64,000 nucleotides of DNA from Tubiluchus corallicola (lineage: Eukaryota; Priapulida; Priapulimorpha; Priapulimorphida; Tubiluchidae): positions 157,401 to 221,400 of the forward strand of contig JAQGDQ010000386.1 in the NCBI GenBank assembly GCA_030141605.1, in the 5' to 3' direction. The position numbers and the translations under genes are program-made. This document shows positions 24,599-35,063 of the stretch, piece by piece. The notes below the pieces were generated by a model. It was given only the letters and a program-made list of their open reading frames with translations, ran no database searches and was not told the DNA's origin. Every line of letters starts with the position of its first letter. Position 1 is the first letter of the stretch.

Positions 24599-25129
24599 AG
24601 GAAGACCGGATGACTGTACAAAGTATACATTTTCCTGCCTATAAAAGTTAGCAATTGTTTCTTATGTTCGAATAATTAGCTTAGAAAGTTAATTAACTGT
24701 TAATTAACTGCAACCAAACACAGCTATTACTTAGGTCAGAAACTAACCACAGTTTGTGCAATGGCAGGCATCTTTCCGTGCGTGTTAAGCTAATTTGCAT
24801 AAGTGTTACAGTACTGCTTAAACGCGTGATGTCAAGGAAATGGGCTCTACGTCATATGACATCAGAAATTAAGACTGCAGTTCATGATTATGGTTATCAC
24901 GGTACCGCCTTCTATTTGTCGGCCACGCGAATGTGACAAAAAGGTGCCGTTGCCAATCTTAGTAGATTCACTGAGCCGCATGTAGCTCTGAAAGCTTAAC
25001 GAATTTTGAGTATCGGAGGTAATTATTATTTGATCTAAGCTTTGATTTAAAAAAACTGTTGTAGTTTTCAATATTTTAGAGCATTATTTATTCTGAATTC
25101 TAATGTTTACACAATCGTCCGGTTTTCCT
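24599..25129 (-). mobile_element. TTAA-flanked MITE (AGGAAAACCGG family), copy 3, abutting an LDLa gene
   Basis: TTAA lies at 24595-24598 and 25130-25133. The termini are 'aggaagaccggatgactgt' and 'acaatcgtccggttttcct'. The right TTAA contains the stop codon of the neighbouring LDLa gene. Read on the minus strand the element carries AATAAA (25092-25087) about 38 bases past that stop. Confidence 0.9.
25087..25092 (-). terminator. Polyadenylation signal supplied by a MITE
   Basis: TTTATT on the plus strand reads AATAAA on the minus strand. It lies within the MITE at 24599-25129, about 38 bases downstream of the LDLa gene stop codon. The same AATAAA is conserved in the MITE copy at 59875. Confidence 0.5.
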
Positions 25130-26275
25130 TTAAAAAAACGAAACTGCAGAGAAGAGTAAAGAGAGGAAAACTGCACTTGTTGCCAACATTTTTTCAGTCG
25201 AGCTGCGTGCCTTTCTCTCCTCGCACATGTAATAATACTCATCAGAGCCATGGTAAGTATCACGACAATCATTTTTGTCATCACAGACTTTGCTTTCGGG
25301 GATGCATTTTTTATTCAGGCATCGAAATGTTCTCGGTGTGACGCATGGTTTACAATTTGGCCCTTCATCTGTTCCATCATTGCAGTCGGTAATATTGTCG
25401 CACAATCTCTCAGCCGACACGCAGCGTCGTTCGTCGCACAGCTTTGCACGGCGACGACAATCAGTGCAGTTGTTTTCGTCGCTGCCATCGTCGCAGTCGA
25501 CTGTCCCGTCACAGAACTGTCGAGCCTTGATGCATTGACCATCTGCACATGGAGATTTCAGCGGTCCACAAGGCGGGCATTGCTTGACCAATTCGTCACT
25601 TCCATCATCGCATTGTTCCAAACCGTCGCAAACTTCAAATTTAAAAATGCACTGCTTATTGTCACAAAGAAAACCAGTTAGTCCCTTACACTCAGTGCAG
25701 TTTTGCTCATCTGTCCCGTCTTTACAATCGACATAGCCATTGCACCGGTGTCGAGAATCCAAACATTTGTGTTTTTCGCAAAGAAAAGCAGTTTCATCAA
25801 AGCATCTGTGCACGCAATCTTCCTCTTCATCATCTCCGTTAGGACAATCTGCCCTCCCATCACAGTAGAACAAGTCGTTGATGCACATTGAACTGTCCTT
25901 GCACTTGTACGGTTTGTATCCTGGATAACGAATAGGACAAACAGTGCAGTTACTTTCATCTGTTTTATCCTCGCAGTTAAAGAAACCGTCACACAACCAC
26001 TCTCTCGGGATGCACTTGTTGTCACAGTGAAATGCGTGATCACCTTGACATGCTGAGCAATCTTCTTCGTCAGAATAATCACCTGGCTCACACATGTGAT
26101 GACCATCGCACAGATATCTATCAGATATACATCTCCCACCCCTACATTGAACACCCCATAATGGTGGATCATACTCTTCCATCAGGCATGGTTCCAGTGC
26201 ACAGACACAGCCTATGGCAGCTGCGGCAACCAAAAGACCAAAAATAATTCTAGGACGAAAACTCCAGTGCGGCAT
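25130..26275 (-). CDS. LDL-receptor class A repeat protein 1 (diverged paralogue)
   Basis: Predicted secreted or surface protein of 381 residues. It has a signal peptide with hydrophobic core IIFGLLVAAAAIGCVCA followed by eight consecutive LDLa modules, each with six cysteines and the calcium-binding C-D-G...D-C..G-S/T-D-E pattern. A short tail ARSSTEKMLATS leads into a hydrophobic end LSLLFSAVSFF, suggesting a GPI-anchor signal. LDLa modules bind calcium and usually ligands; the ligand here is unknown. I start at 26275, equivalent to the paralogues. An upstream in-frame ATG at 26377 would read through a pyrimidine-rich acceptor (ttttcttttgtag), so a 5'-UTR intron probably ends 7 bases before the ATG. 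NCT sequons sit on the last cysteine of repeats 2, 4 and 6. The stop codon lies in the TTAA bordering a MITE. It is clearly more diverged than the other three copies are from one another. Confidence 0.88.
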   Translation of the reverse strand: MPHWSFRPRIIFGLLVAAAAIGCVCALEPCLMEEYDPPLWGVQCRGGRCISDRYLCDGHHMCEPGDYSDEEDCSACQGDHAFHCDNKCIPREWLCDGFFNCEDKTDESNCTVCPIRYPGYKPYKCKDSSMCINDLFYCDGRADCPNGDDEEEDCVHRCFDETAFLCEKHKCLDSRHRCNGYVDCKDGTDEQNCTECKGLTGFLCDNKQCIFKFEVCDGLEQCDDGSDELVKQCPPCGPLKSPCADGQCIKARQFCDGTVDCDDGSDENNCTDCRRRAKLCDERRCVSAERLCDNITDCNDGTDEGPNCKPCVTPRTFRCLNKKCIPESKVCDDKNDCRDTYHGSDEYYYMCEERKARSSTEKMLATSAVFLSLLFSAVSFF

Positions 26276-26391
26276 TCTTTTGCTACAAAAGAAAAAAAAC
26301 ACTGAGGATGGATACATGAGAGCAGGATTTTTCAGGAACGTTTTAGTTCTTACACCACTGGAAATCATTATCATCATGGCACAACAAGAAA

Positions 26392-27032
26392 CTGAGATGG
26401 GTAGAGGTTAATCAAGCAAGCTCATTGTAACCTCATATTTCGCACCCAGCTTATTCTTGAACTCGTCCACTGAAGAATCTTTAGCAATTTCAGATGCGAG
26501 TAAATTCCATTTTCTAACTACTTTTTCCATGAAAAAATGCTCTACAATTTAATTTGGCTTAAAAAAATTTAAACATTTTAATGGAGCGCCCTATAGTTCT
26601 GCCAACATTGGCCAGTCTAAACATTTTTTTTTTCAATGTCATTTAACCCATGTATAATTTTACAGTGCATTTATATCAAGTCTTCTCAACACTAATTTTG
26701 TAAGTGAAAATTTTCTAAGCCTCTCTTGATACGGCATTTTCTCCACAAGTTCAATCATGCTGGTCAACCTGCGTTGGACACCCTCTAGAAGGTTAATGTC
26801 TTTTCTATAGTGTGAATTCCATGCTTGTACATAATACTCTTATTTGGGTCTTATTAAGCTTTTGCACAATTTCATGATCATCGTAATGTCGAAATTAAAA
26901 GAGAAGTCATCAATACAGAAAGAAACACGAAAGTATGACGCCAAAACACAGTGAAATTTGATCTCACACACTATGAAGTGTTTGCTTATCTATTGATGAA
27001 GTGGAATCACAGAGTTCAATGATGTCCGACGT
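26392..27032 (-). mobile_element. LINE (CR1/L2-like) 3' fragment, copy 1
   Basis: On the minus strand, broken frames read VQRRLTSMIELVEKMPYQER, then KFSLTKL, then VVRKWNLLASEIAKDSS and VDEFKNKLGAKYEV, ending SLLD and stop at 26408. This is the C-terminal end of a CR1/L2-type ORF2 (QRR.T..I..L....Y..RL; V..WN.L; FK..L). Frameshifts and stops show it is dead. A second copy lies at 42469-43108 and has the same 5' limit. Confidence 0.8.
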
Positions 27033-27361
27033 CACACTCTATTCCTCAGAAGTTCAAAAACAGATCTCTTTATTACCTTGTGTCAAACTACAAAAACATG
27101 CTTATTTCTCTTTATGCCTAGTCTTGGAATTGTTTACACAACTAAAACTTAAAACTAATATTACACTCAATTTGAACTCACCAACCCGTATACATATGAA
27201 TGGTAAAAACTCACATATTATATGTGCTGAAGATCTTAACCCTAACTTACAGTGATACTAACCATGAATTTTGCTATAGAGATAGTAAAAATAGAAATAG
27301 TAACAATGCCATCTTTATATATATTATTGCACTGCTACTTGTGAAATTGTACTTTATGTTA
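27033..27361. other. Short non-coding gap
   Basis: Nothing recognisable between two LINE-derived segments. Confidence 0.4.
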
Positions 27362-30100
27362 TGTCAATTCAATTCAATTCAATTTATTTATTTATTTTAT
27401 CTCCGTTAGAATGATAAAAATACAGTATAAAGAATAAATGCAATATTTTGAAGCAAAGGAGAAGGGCAGTGAAGAACCCGTAGGTTATCAAGTCAGCCAC
27501 CCTTAAATAGTTATGATTAAATAAACTTAATTATGGCATCGTTATCAATTTAAATTTGTATTCGGTTCATGTGTGTTAATTTGGCAATTAAATGATAGGT
27601 ATCGTAATACTGTAGAACATATAGTTTAAATAACGAAAGATTTACAATTCTAAAATACTGTGAATCATGCGAAGCAAACACAATAAAAATAACTTGAGAT
27701 TTTTAAGATAACAGAAACTAAATAATCCGGCAAAAAACAAAAAACAGTAGAATGATCAACCAAAGCTGTCGAGAAAAAAATATAATAGATTAAACCAAGG
27801 AAAAACAACGCAAATATAAATCATACAAGACAAAACAAGAAACAGAAGCAAATAAGAAAAAAAACAAAACTGAAATGTTGTAATAATAACATCAATGACT
27901 GAATTTGTCGAGAAAGAAAATATAATAAATTAAACCATCGAAAAACTATTTCAACTGTAAATCAGACAAAATGAAATCAAAATATAACAAAAACTTAAAC
28001 AAAATCTTTAAGTGTCGTAGCAATGAAAAAAATATGTATAGTATTACAAGTATATAAGCAAAATGTCTCATTTATTTGTATCCTGCAATAAGTTGTTTTT
28101 TATAGTTTAGAATTAACTTTTTGTAGTTACTTGACTTTAACTGGTCTGGTAATGAATTCCACAGCAAAGATCCTTGGTGTTTTAAAGAATTCTGGCCTTT
28201 AGATGAGTTAAATCTTTCAATAAAATAAGATTGGGTTGTAGCAAACCTAGTAGAGTGGTGATGCATGTGACATGCTAAAGTATAATAATTGCTGAAGAGA
28301 TCTGGAAGTGAATTATTTTTGAATTTATGTACAAACTTGAGCAATTCTAATTTATACAGATCATATACTTTTAGTAGATTTAGTTGCAAATACAAAGGTG
28401 TTACATGTTCCCATTTGCTAGTAAATGTTATAAGTTTGATAATCTTGTTTTGTTTAGAAACCAATGATTTTAAGACCGATGCTGAAGCACTACCCCAGGC
28501 GAGAATGCCATAACTCAGATATGGCATGACAAGAGAAGAATATAAGAGCCGTAGTGCATCTACATTTATGTAGTGTCGTATTCTAGCTAATACTCCACTT
28601 AATTTGCTAATTTTGTTGACTATATGTTGAACATGTGTTTTCCAAGTAATTCTACTATCTATAAATATACCAAGATATTTGATTTCTTGTGTAGATTGAA
28701 TAGTACAACCTCCCATATTTATGTTTAAACTATTGTTATGTTGCTTGTTTCCAATTAACATATATTTTGTTTTTTTATAATTTATTGATAGCTTATTTGC
28801 TTGCATCCATTTATTAATATTGTCCAGTTCCACATTTACTGAATGTTCTAATGTTTTGATATTTTGGTGTGATAAAAATAAGTTTGTATCGTCTGCAAAC
28901 AATCTGGTGTTAAATTGCGAACAAGATGGCAGATCGTTAATATATAAAAGAAATAACAATGGCCCCAATGTAGAACCCTGTGGGACACCACAGGTTATAT
29001 CAGCAAGTTTAGAATCCGATGAGTCAATAGACGTAAACTGTTTCCTATTAGTAAGGTAAGACGTGAAAAGCGCAAGAGGACGTCCCCTGATACCATAGTA
29101 TGATAACTTATATAACAAAATGTCATGTTGTACCGTGTCGAATGCTTTAGATAAATCTAAAAATATAGCACAAGTAGTTTTCCCCTTATCAATATTCGCA
29201 AGAAAGTTTTCAATTATTTCTGACACAGCTAAAGATGCAGAGTGATTTTTTCTGAATCCAAATTGGAATTTAGTTAAAATTTGTTCTTTTAAAAGAAATT
29301 TAGCTAGCCTAGAGTAAATTAATTTTTCAAAAATCTTTGATATGGGAGATAAGAGAGATATTGGCCTATAATTAGTGGGATTAATGGGAGAATCAGATTT
29401 GTAAATCGGGATTATTTTTGCAATTTTCAACACGTCAGGATAGATACCCTCTTCTACACATTTATTGAACAGCATAGTTAATAATGGAGTAATAATGGAC
29501 TGTGAAATTTTAAAAAACTGATTTGAGATGTTTTCAGGTCCTGCTGATTTATTGGTTTTTAATGCAGCAATAGCAGAGGAAACTTCATACTCGATAATTG
29601 GCGCAAAAAAGAAGGAGTTCTGATTAGGCATTCTAAGGAAAGAATCAAATGTTATTGGAGTAGGTGGTACTTTTTTTACCATATCAGAACCAACCGATGC
29701 AAAATAATTATTCATGAATTCACAGATAGCAGGGGGTTCCGTAATCTCAGCATGATTTATTACTAGTTTAGTTGGAGTTATGCGCTGCTTGTTTTGTCCA
29801 TTGATCAAATCATTCAATGTTGCCCAAGTCTTTCTAATATTAGTTTTATTATCATGTAGTAAAGTACAATAATAATTTCTTTTGGCTAAATTTATGAGAT
29901 GATTAAGTTTATTAGAAAATTGTTTATATTGATTAATTTTTAAGGTACTAGTTGTAGTCTTACAGTCCTTGTATAATCTACTTTTAGTTTTTATTGACAC
30001 AAGAATACCTCTAGTTAACCATGGCTTGGAGAAAGTTACTTTTTCAGTTCTTGACAATGTTTTAAGTGGGGCATGTTTATTAAGTCTATACCCCGTTTAC
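27362..30100 (-). mobile_element. 5'-truncated non-LTR retrotransposon (Jockey/CR1 group)
   Basis: The element reads on the minus strand. Homology starts near 30100 with linker residues RLNKHAPLKTLSR, preceded by a stop. The reverse transcriptase frame and about 700 bases of 3' UTR follow, ending in a (AATTG)n-type tail at about 27365-27388. The apurinic endonuclease part is missing. TG/TA microsatellite sequence adjoins the 5' break. No target duplication was identified. Confidence 0.85.
28072..30057 (-). CDS. Reverse transcriptase domain of a non-LTR retrotransposon
   Basis: This 661-codon frame has no internal stop. It would copy LINE RNA at nicked target DNA. Seen: pre-RT linker SKPWLTRGILVSIKTKSR (residues 10-27), NYRPISLLSPISKIFEKL (229-246), motif A LDLSKAFD (300-307), motif B GVPQGSTLGPLLF (357-369), and catalytic motif C FADD (387-390). 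Then come the thumb with KYLGIFID and the C-terminal LLWNSLPDQLKSSN module typical of Jockey/CR1-like ORF2 proteins. The frame begins with TTG because the 5' part (endonuclease) is lost, so there is no true start codon. Intactness of the remainder suggests recent insertion. Clade placement between Jockey and CR1 is not settled. Confidence 0.92.
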   Translation of the reverse strand: MSRTEKVTFSKPWLTRGILVSIKTKSRLYKDCKTTTSTLKINQYKQFSNKLNHLINLAKRNYYCTLLHDNKTNIRKTWATLNDLINGQNKQRITPTKLVINHAEITEPPAICEFMNNYFASVGSDMVKKVPPTPITFDSFLRMPNQNSFFFAPIIEYEVSSAIAALKTNKSAGPENISNQFFKISQSIITPLLTMLFNKCVEEGIYPDVLKIAKIIPIYKSDSPINPTNYRPISLLSPISKIFEKLIYSRLAKFLLKEQILTKFQFGFRKNHSASLAVSEIIENFLANIDKGKTTCAIFLDLSKAFDTVQHDILLYKLSYYGIRGRPLALFTSYLTNRKQFTSIDSSDSKLADITCGVPQGSTLGPLLFLLYINDLPSCSQFNTRLFADDTNLFLSHQNIKTLEHSVNVELDNINKWMQANKLSINYKKTKYMLIGNKQHNNSLNINMGGCTIQSTQEIKYLGIFIDSRITWKTHVQHIVNKISKLSGVLARIRHYINVDALRLLYSSLVMPYLSYGILAWGSASASVLKSLVSKQNKIIKLITFTSKWEHVTPLYLQLNLLKVYDLYKLELLKFVHKFKNNSLPDLFSNYYTLACHMHHHSTRFATTQSYFIERFNSSKGQNSLKHQGSLLWNSLPDQLKSSNYKKLILNYKKQLIAGYK

Positions 30101-30129
30101 CTGTTAGTCTTAACAACTTTGGTTTTTTT

Positions 30130-30335
30130 CTTTTTTCTGCTAGGTATGCATATTTATGTGTATGTGTATATGTACATGTGTATAAATGTATATGTGTGTG
30201 TATATATGTCCATATATATATGTGTGTGTGTCTATGTATATGCACATAAATAAGCGCATGTATCCAATTAGGTATATAATGCAGGTGTATGTATATGTGT
30301 GTATGTATATGTATATATATATATATGTAGCCATT
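30130..30335. repeat. TG/TA microsatellite
   Basis: Alternating 'tatgtgtatatgtgtgtgta' type sequence with a short (TA)n run at the right. Open frames rich in Tyr/Ile/His/Thr across it are simple-repeat artefacts. Confidence 0.9.
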
Positions 30336-30587
30336 AGTATTATTCATTACTATTCATTATAAATAATGTAATTTTACAGCAGATAGAGGCCTAATGACTA
30401 TCTAGATGCCTTATTGGAAACGTACCGTATTCAGTACTAACATCTACAGTACAGTAACTAACTAACAATCTTGTCACTTTTTATCATATTATCGTTTCAT
30501 GCTTTGTGTTTTTCTTGTAAAAAAGGTGATAAATAAAGATACTTACTTACACGATTGTAGGTTCCTGGGAGAGATTATTAGCAATAC

Positions 30588-30708
30588 GGGTACTCTTTGT
30601 AAAGTGTTTTCCGCTTCTGCTGCTCTCAATCCGCGCCCATCACAACATCATGACCGGTTACTTGAGCGACCTTCGATCCTGCTAGGCTAAGCGGGCGCTT
30701 ACACTTCA
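30588..30708 (+). repeat. Dispersed segment preceding unit A
   Basis: The stretch 'tttccgcttctgctgctctc' ... 'gctaagcgggcgcttaca' recurs at 43620-43735, upstream of unit C. In A it directly abuts the duplicated unit, in C about 395 bases separate them. The class is unknown. Confidence 0.7.
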
Positions 30709-31500
30709 CACAAATTAAAAATCGATCATTGACGTAAAATTTGAAAAGATTTCAGCAACTGCACGAGAGATATCAGCTAATGAAAAAATTTCAACTATTC
30801 AGACAGAACACTTTGATACACTTTAGTCTCAAGTCTGCTCTATTCTTAAGGAGAAATTCCTGTTAAAAGATGAAGCTACCTTAATTTGTTCTTTGCTAAT
30901 CAGTTAGTTTTTCTTGCAACAAAGTACAGCTTTGATTGTAACAAGCAGGCGATTAATAAATTAGGGTGTACGATCATGCAAATATAGACAAGATTAAGCT
31001 TCTTTATAGCTTATGTTGGAGTGCTTGAAAAGGATGTTTTTCTTAATTTTCGTCAATTAAATCAGTTAAAAGTGCTTAAATAAGTAGCACGATCTGATAG
31101 TCGATATTCTCCTGAATAGAACAATATCTAATTGCGGTCGTTAAATTTTATTGATATCTGTGCTAGTAGAAAAGTCATGGGTCTTACGAGACCTAACTTG
31201 AATAGTGTGGTCCTGAAGGAGTGAATTATTAAATTTTGAAACAAAACTTTCATGAAAAATTGCAAACAGAAGACATCCTGAATTTGAACCTGGGAAGTTT
31301 AGCTAATTCGACGCCATTGTAACAATATCATAGATATGGTTTGTGTAGATCAAAGATCTTGGTCATTGCTTAGGAGTGTTCGACATGCTAGACTGTCATG
31401 CTGCTCTGATCTTCTTTGTTTGAGTTCTTAATTAGTTTAATAAATATACTTTATTATACACGCATTTGTCTGGTTGCTAATATTATTGACGCGTGTAACA

Positions 31501-31518
31501 TGGTGTCAGAAGTGGGAT
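31501..31518 (+). other. Primer-binding site, tRNA-Leu type
   Basis: TGGTGTCAGAAGTGGGAT directly follows the LTR and is complementary to CCA plus the acceptor stem of animal tRNA-Leu (CAG/CAA families). Confidence 0.75.
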
Positions 31519-31562
31519 AGTTGTTTTGAGTATTTATTCGGACGGCAAATTTGTAGAGAACT

Positions 31563-31778
31563 ATGAATCAGCTAAAACCACCTAACGCACTAAACTTCGA
31601 ATCACGCAATTTGTCACAAGCATGGAAAAAATGGCGTGAAGAATTTAGCTTGTATATGGAACTTGCACTTAGTGACAAAACTGAAGAAGTGAAAAAGAAG
31701 ACTTTTGTATATTTAATCGGTGAGAGAGGTAGGGAAATCTACCCCACATTAAATAATCTGGTTGCTAATATTATTTAA
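31563..31778 (+). pseudogene. Truncated gag of an LTR retrotransposon
   Basis: Seventy-one codons from ATG cover only the Gag N terminus (MNQLKPPNALNFESRNLSQ onwards). The frame stops in LTR sequence after LNNLVANII. The rest of gag and all of pol are missing. Confidence 0.8.
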
Positions 31779-32623
31779 GCATGTAACAGCCATTACCAGG
31801 ATAGAAACGCATCGGTCCACAATCATAAGGTATAGCTAAGGTAGTGGCTAATAAAGACCAATATACAAGTTATTTATACAATCCAAAACATAAATCTAGT
31901 AATTAAAGACGTTATGTGTTTGTTTATTATTAATTTTTCTTGATTGTTTATCATTAAACTTGTTTACAAACAAGCTCAATTTAAGCCTATACTAAAAATT
32001 AAAATTTTTTAGTAAAAAAAGCAAGTTATATTGGTAACCATTAAATAAGCAAGGTTCTAACGATCATTACTAAAGATCAACACGCAAGGTTGCAATAATT
32101 AATCTCTGCACACTATTACGCAATCACCAGTATCTAAAATAAGAAATTTATAATACGGCACCAGTATCAACAATGAACAACTTCACTGCATTCACTATAA
32201 AATTTTTTAAATATCTAGGAAAATGTACTGCAAACTCGAAATGAAAACATACAGCTCTACGAAAAAATCAACCAACAACAGTGAGCAATAAAAATGGCTG
32301 TAAAAAGCCAAATAACTCTCTACATTTATAAAAAATAATGAATTGTAAGTATGATACATTGAATTTACATACTAAAAACATACTGAGCAATCAGAGATGA
32401 CTATGGACTGACCAAAACCTTATCTACACACGTAATAAAATTACGATATTCAAATCAACACACGTTTCAAGAAGTTGTAATCCAAACATATTAAAAGATA
32501 AAAATCGAATCTACAAAAATGTAAATCATAAAAGTATTGTAAAAATTAGAGATAAAATTAATAGTAAAAATGTTAGATCACAAAAAGAAAGAGTTATATT
32601 AATGACAATTTTGTTTAGGACAT

Positions 32624-33120
32624 TAGCGATGGGCGATTAAATATGCTTAATTGGGATTACAATAATGTATAAATTGATATAATCGGCTATTGAACAACAA
32701 TTCAGTTAATTGAAATTAATCGAATGTAAAATATGTGTTACACACTGACTAAAAGGCAGAATTTTAGCACAAATAAATGGAGTTCTTGCATTTTTCTTCG
32801 TTTTTCTCACCCTACACAATGAACACAATTGCAAACCACAATGTTGCAAACCAGGGCTTCTTATTTGCTTTCAAGTGAGGCGTGTAGTTGGCATAATAAT
32901 GGAGTAGTTAATGATCGTACGCATCGAGTTTGGGAGTACGAAAATGGCAGACAGCGAACAAAGCCATGAAGAAGTTTACAGGCTATATTTCAGTGCTGCT
33001 ATGTTTGAAAAATATGGCGGCAAAAACACTAAAAAATTACCGATAAACATTAATCGTGATATCGAATTACAAGAATAAGATTGTAATCGAATTAGAAAAT
33101 TTCAAAATCGCCCATCACTA
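32624..33120. mobile_element. hAT-like MITE (TAGNGATGGGCGAT), unit A
   Basis: Left end TAGCGATGGGCGATT and right end AATCGCCCATCACTA are inverted repeats. The interior is non-coding with 'aattaatcga' words. The same element is in units B (37848-38329) and C (45555-46053), so it predates the duplication. Confidence 0.75.
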
Positions 33121-33250
33121 GTCCAGAGATAACTCAGTACTTATTTCCAGGGTGGCCTTGATTATTATTATCACCTGCATGTTACTTTAATAAACATGCG
33201 TGCCTGGTCGAACAACCAATAGTACCAGTTTCATGTCATTAGTATGACTT

Positions 33251-33318
33251 AGCCGGGAGTTGAACTAGCAGCCTCCTACGTCGGAAGCGAGTTCGCTACC
33301 ACTGAGCTACACTACCAC
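33251..33318 (-). mobile_element. tRNA-derived SINE head, unit A
   Basis: Minus-strand 'gtggtagtgtagctcagtgg' contains a tRNA box A, and 'agttcaactcccgg' fits box B. The cloverleaf is imperfect, so it is a tRNA-like SINE or pseudogene rather than a tRNA gene. A body of about 130 bases runs to the MITE at 33120. Confidence 0.6.
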
Positions 33319-33911
33319 ACTATCGTTATATAAAATTAGTTTAAAAATAACAATCGAGTTGCGTAAAATGTTAAATAAAAACAACATTCCTCAACAATTT
33401 CGCTTTATCGATTTACAATCACACATAGTTTAAAAGAGTCTGACAATGACACTATTGATACAAATTAGTATAATTACTAATTTACTATCACATGAAATTG
33501 CCATATCATGATTCACTAAATTACTACTAAATAATTATATGCGTAGATTTAACTATAAATGTGTAAGAACCAACTTCACTCCAGATTAAAATGATTCACA
33601 ATTATAAGGCGCAATAAGAACCACACAAAACGAGAGTTATTTAAATGCCAAGATAGGTTTAAGAAAGCAACAACTAGACGGCTCTCACATCACTCTAGCA
33701 TTGTCTCACAATAACTAAAAAATGATGTCCCACGTTTAAAAATTCAATGCCAAAAAAGCAACTGTTTTATGGAATCACGACGGTCCGTACAGAGAGATTA
33801 ATAGCAAATAACTCTTGACTGCTCAAAATTCACAGTGGTACAAAACACAAGTGCGCATTGCATCAGTAAAAGACGCCAAAGAACAATTCCAAAGCAATGC
33901 TCTGGTCTTGT

Positions 33912-35063
33912 CTAAGAGCTGCAACTTTGAAAGGACGTAAATGCAAAAATGAACAGAAAAAACACGAATGTATTCGCTGCCAGTGCCCTTTCAGCTGAGC
34001 TGCGTGCTCTTCTTTCCTCGCACATGTAGTAATCCTCATCTGAACCGGAGTAACTATCATGACAGTCCTTTTTGTCATCACAGACTTTGTCCTCGGAAAT
34101 GCATTTCTTATTGAGGCAACGAAATGTTCTCGGTACCATGCATGGTTTACAATTTGGCCCTTCATCTGTTCCATCATTGCAGTCGGCAATATTGTCACAC
34201 AATCTCTCAGCTGCAACACACCGTCGTTCGTCGCACAGTTTTGCACGGCCACCACAGACGGTGCAGTTGTTTTCGTCACTGCCATCGTCGCAGTCGACTG
34301 TCCCGTCACAGAACTGTTTAGTCTTGATGCATTGACCATCGGCACAGGGAGATTTCAGAGGTCCGCAAGGCGGACATTGCTTGACCAATTCGTCACTTCC
34401 ATCGTCGCATTGCTCCTCACCATCGCAAACTTCAAAGTTAAAAATGCACTGCTTATTGTCACAAAGAAAACCAGTTAGTCCCTTACACTCAGTGCAGTTT
34501 TGCTCATCTGTCCCGTCTTTACAATCGATATAGCCACTGCACCGTTTGAAAGAAGGCAGACATGTGTGTTTGTCGCAAAGAAAAGCAGTTTCGTCAACAC
34601 ATCTGTGCACGCAATTTTCCTCTTCATCATCTCCGTTAGGACAATCTACCCTCCCGTTGCAGTAGAACAAGTCGTTGATGCACATTGAACTGTCCTTGCA
34701 CTTGTACGGTTTGTAACCTGGATAACGAATAGGGCAAACAGTGCAGTTACCTTCGTCTGTTTTATCGTCACAGTTAAAGGAACCGTCACACAGCCAATCT
34801 CTCGGGATGCACTTGTTGTCACAGTGAAATGCCTGGTCACCTTGACATGCCGAGCAATCTTTTTCGTCCGAGTAATCATCACAATTATGATGACCATCAC
34901 AACGATATATATCAAATATGCATTTTCCACCTTTACATCGAACGCCTTCTAACGGCGGATCATACTCGTTCATCAAACATGGTTCCAGGGCAAACACTGA
35001 ACTGACTGCTACAGCCAAAAAACAAAGAAAGAGACTTCTAGAACGGCAACCTGCGTGCTGCAT
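33912..35063 (-). CDS. LDL-receptor class A repeat protein 2 (unit A)
   Basis: The product has 383 residues. The signal peptide is residues 1-25 (cleavage after SSVFA). Eight LDLa modules then run back to back to about residue 345, each with six cysteines and the acidic calcium ligands (for example FCDGTVDCDDGSDENNC). The tail is ARSSAERALAAN, then hydrophobic TFVFFLFIFAFTSF and QSCSS, probably a GPI signal or a short membrane anchor. NCT sequons overlap the last cysteine of repeats 2, 4 and 6. The coding region is one exon. A splice acceptor (tttgttttag) lies 10 bases before the ATG, implying a 5'-UTR intron. It differs from the unit B and C copies at only a handful of residues. No named orthologue is recognised. 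Confidence 0.92.
   Translation of the reverse strand: MQHAGCRSRSLFLCFLAVAVSSVFALEPCLMNEYDPPLEGVRCKGGKCIFDIYRCDGHHNCDDYSDEKDCSACQGDQAFHCDNKCIPRDWLCDGSFNCDDKTDEGNCTVCPIRYPGYKPYKCKDSSMCINDLFYCNGRVDCPNGDDEEENCVHRCVDETAFLCDKHTCLPSFKRCSGYIDCKDGTDEQNCTECKGLTGFLCDNKQCIFNFEVCDGEEQCDDGSDELVKQCPPCGPLKSPCADGQCIKTKQFCDGTVDCDDGSDENNCTVCGGRAKLCDERRCVAAERLCDNIADCNDGTDEGPNCKPCMVPRTFRCLNKKCISEDKVCDDKKDCHDSYSGSDEDYYMCEERRARSSAERALAANTFVFFLFIFAFTSFQSCSS

Larger units (their letters stand above)
31318..31788 (+). mobile_element. Collapsed Gypsy-type LTR element, copy in unit A
   Basis: A 183-bp 5' LTR (31318-31500) runs from TGTAACA to TGTAACA. It is followed by a primer-binding site TGGTGTCAGAAGTGGGAT (31501-31518) that pairs with the 3' end of a tRNA-Leu. 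The first 70 codons of gag follow (ATG 31563; LNFESRNLSQAWKKWREEF is typical of Gypsy Gag N termini). The 3' side keeps only about 30 bases of LTR (ggttgctaatattatt...tgtaaca). The 5-bp duplication GCCAT flanks it at 31313-31317 and 31789-31793. Unit C has the empty site GCCAT once (44720-44724). Confidence 0.88.

Noticed and set aside
30036-30347. Tyr/Ile/His-rich open frames
   Set aside because: Translation of TG/TA microsatellite.
33251-33318. Genuine tRNA gene
   Set aside because: Boxes A and B are present but the arms do not pair as a cloverleaf; copies lie in a repeat.
33863-34345. Other-frame and antisense open frames across the LDLa genes (also near 39072, 46762, 25250)
   Set aside because: Cysteine/aspartate-rich LDLa codons leave alternative frames open; the LDLa frame explains the sequence.
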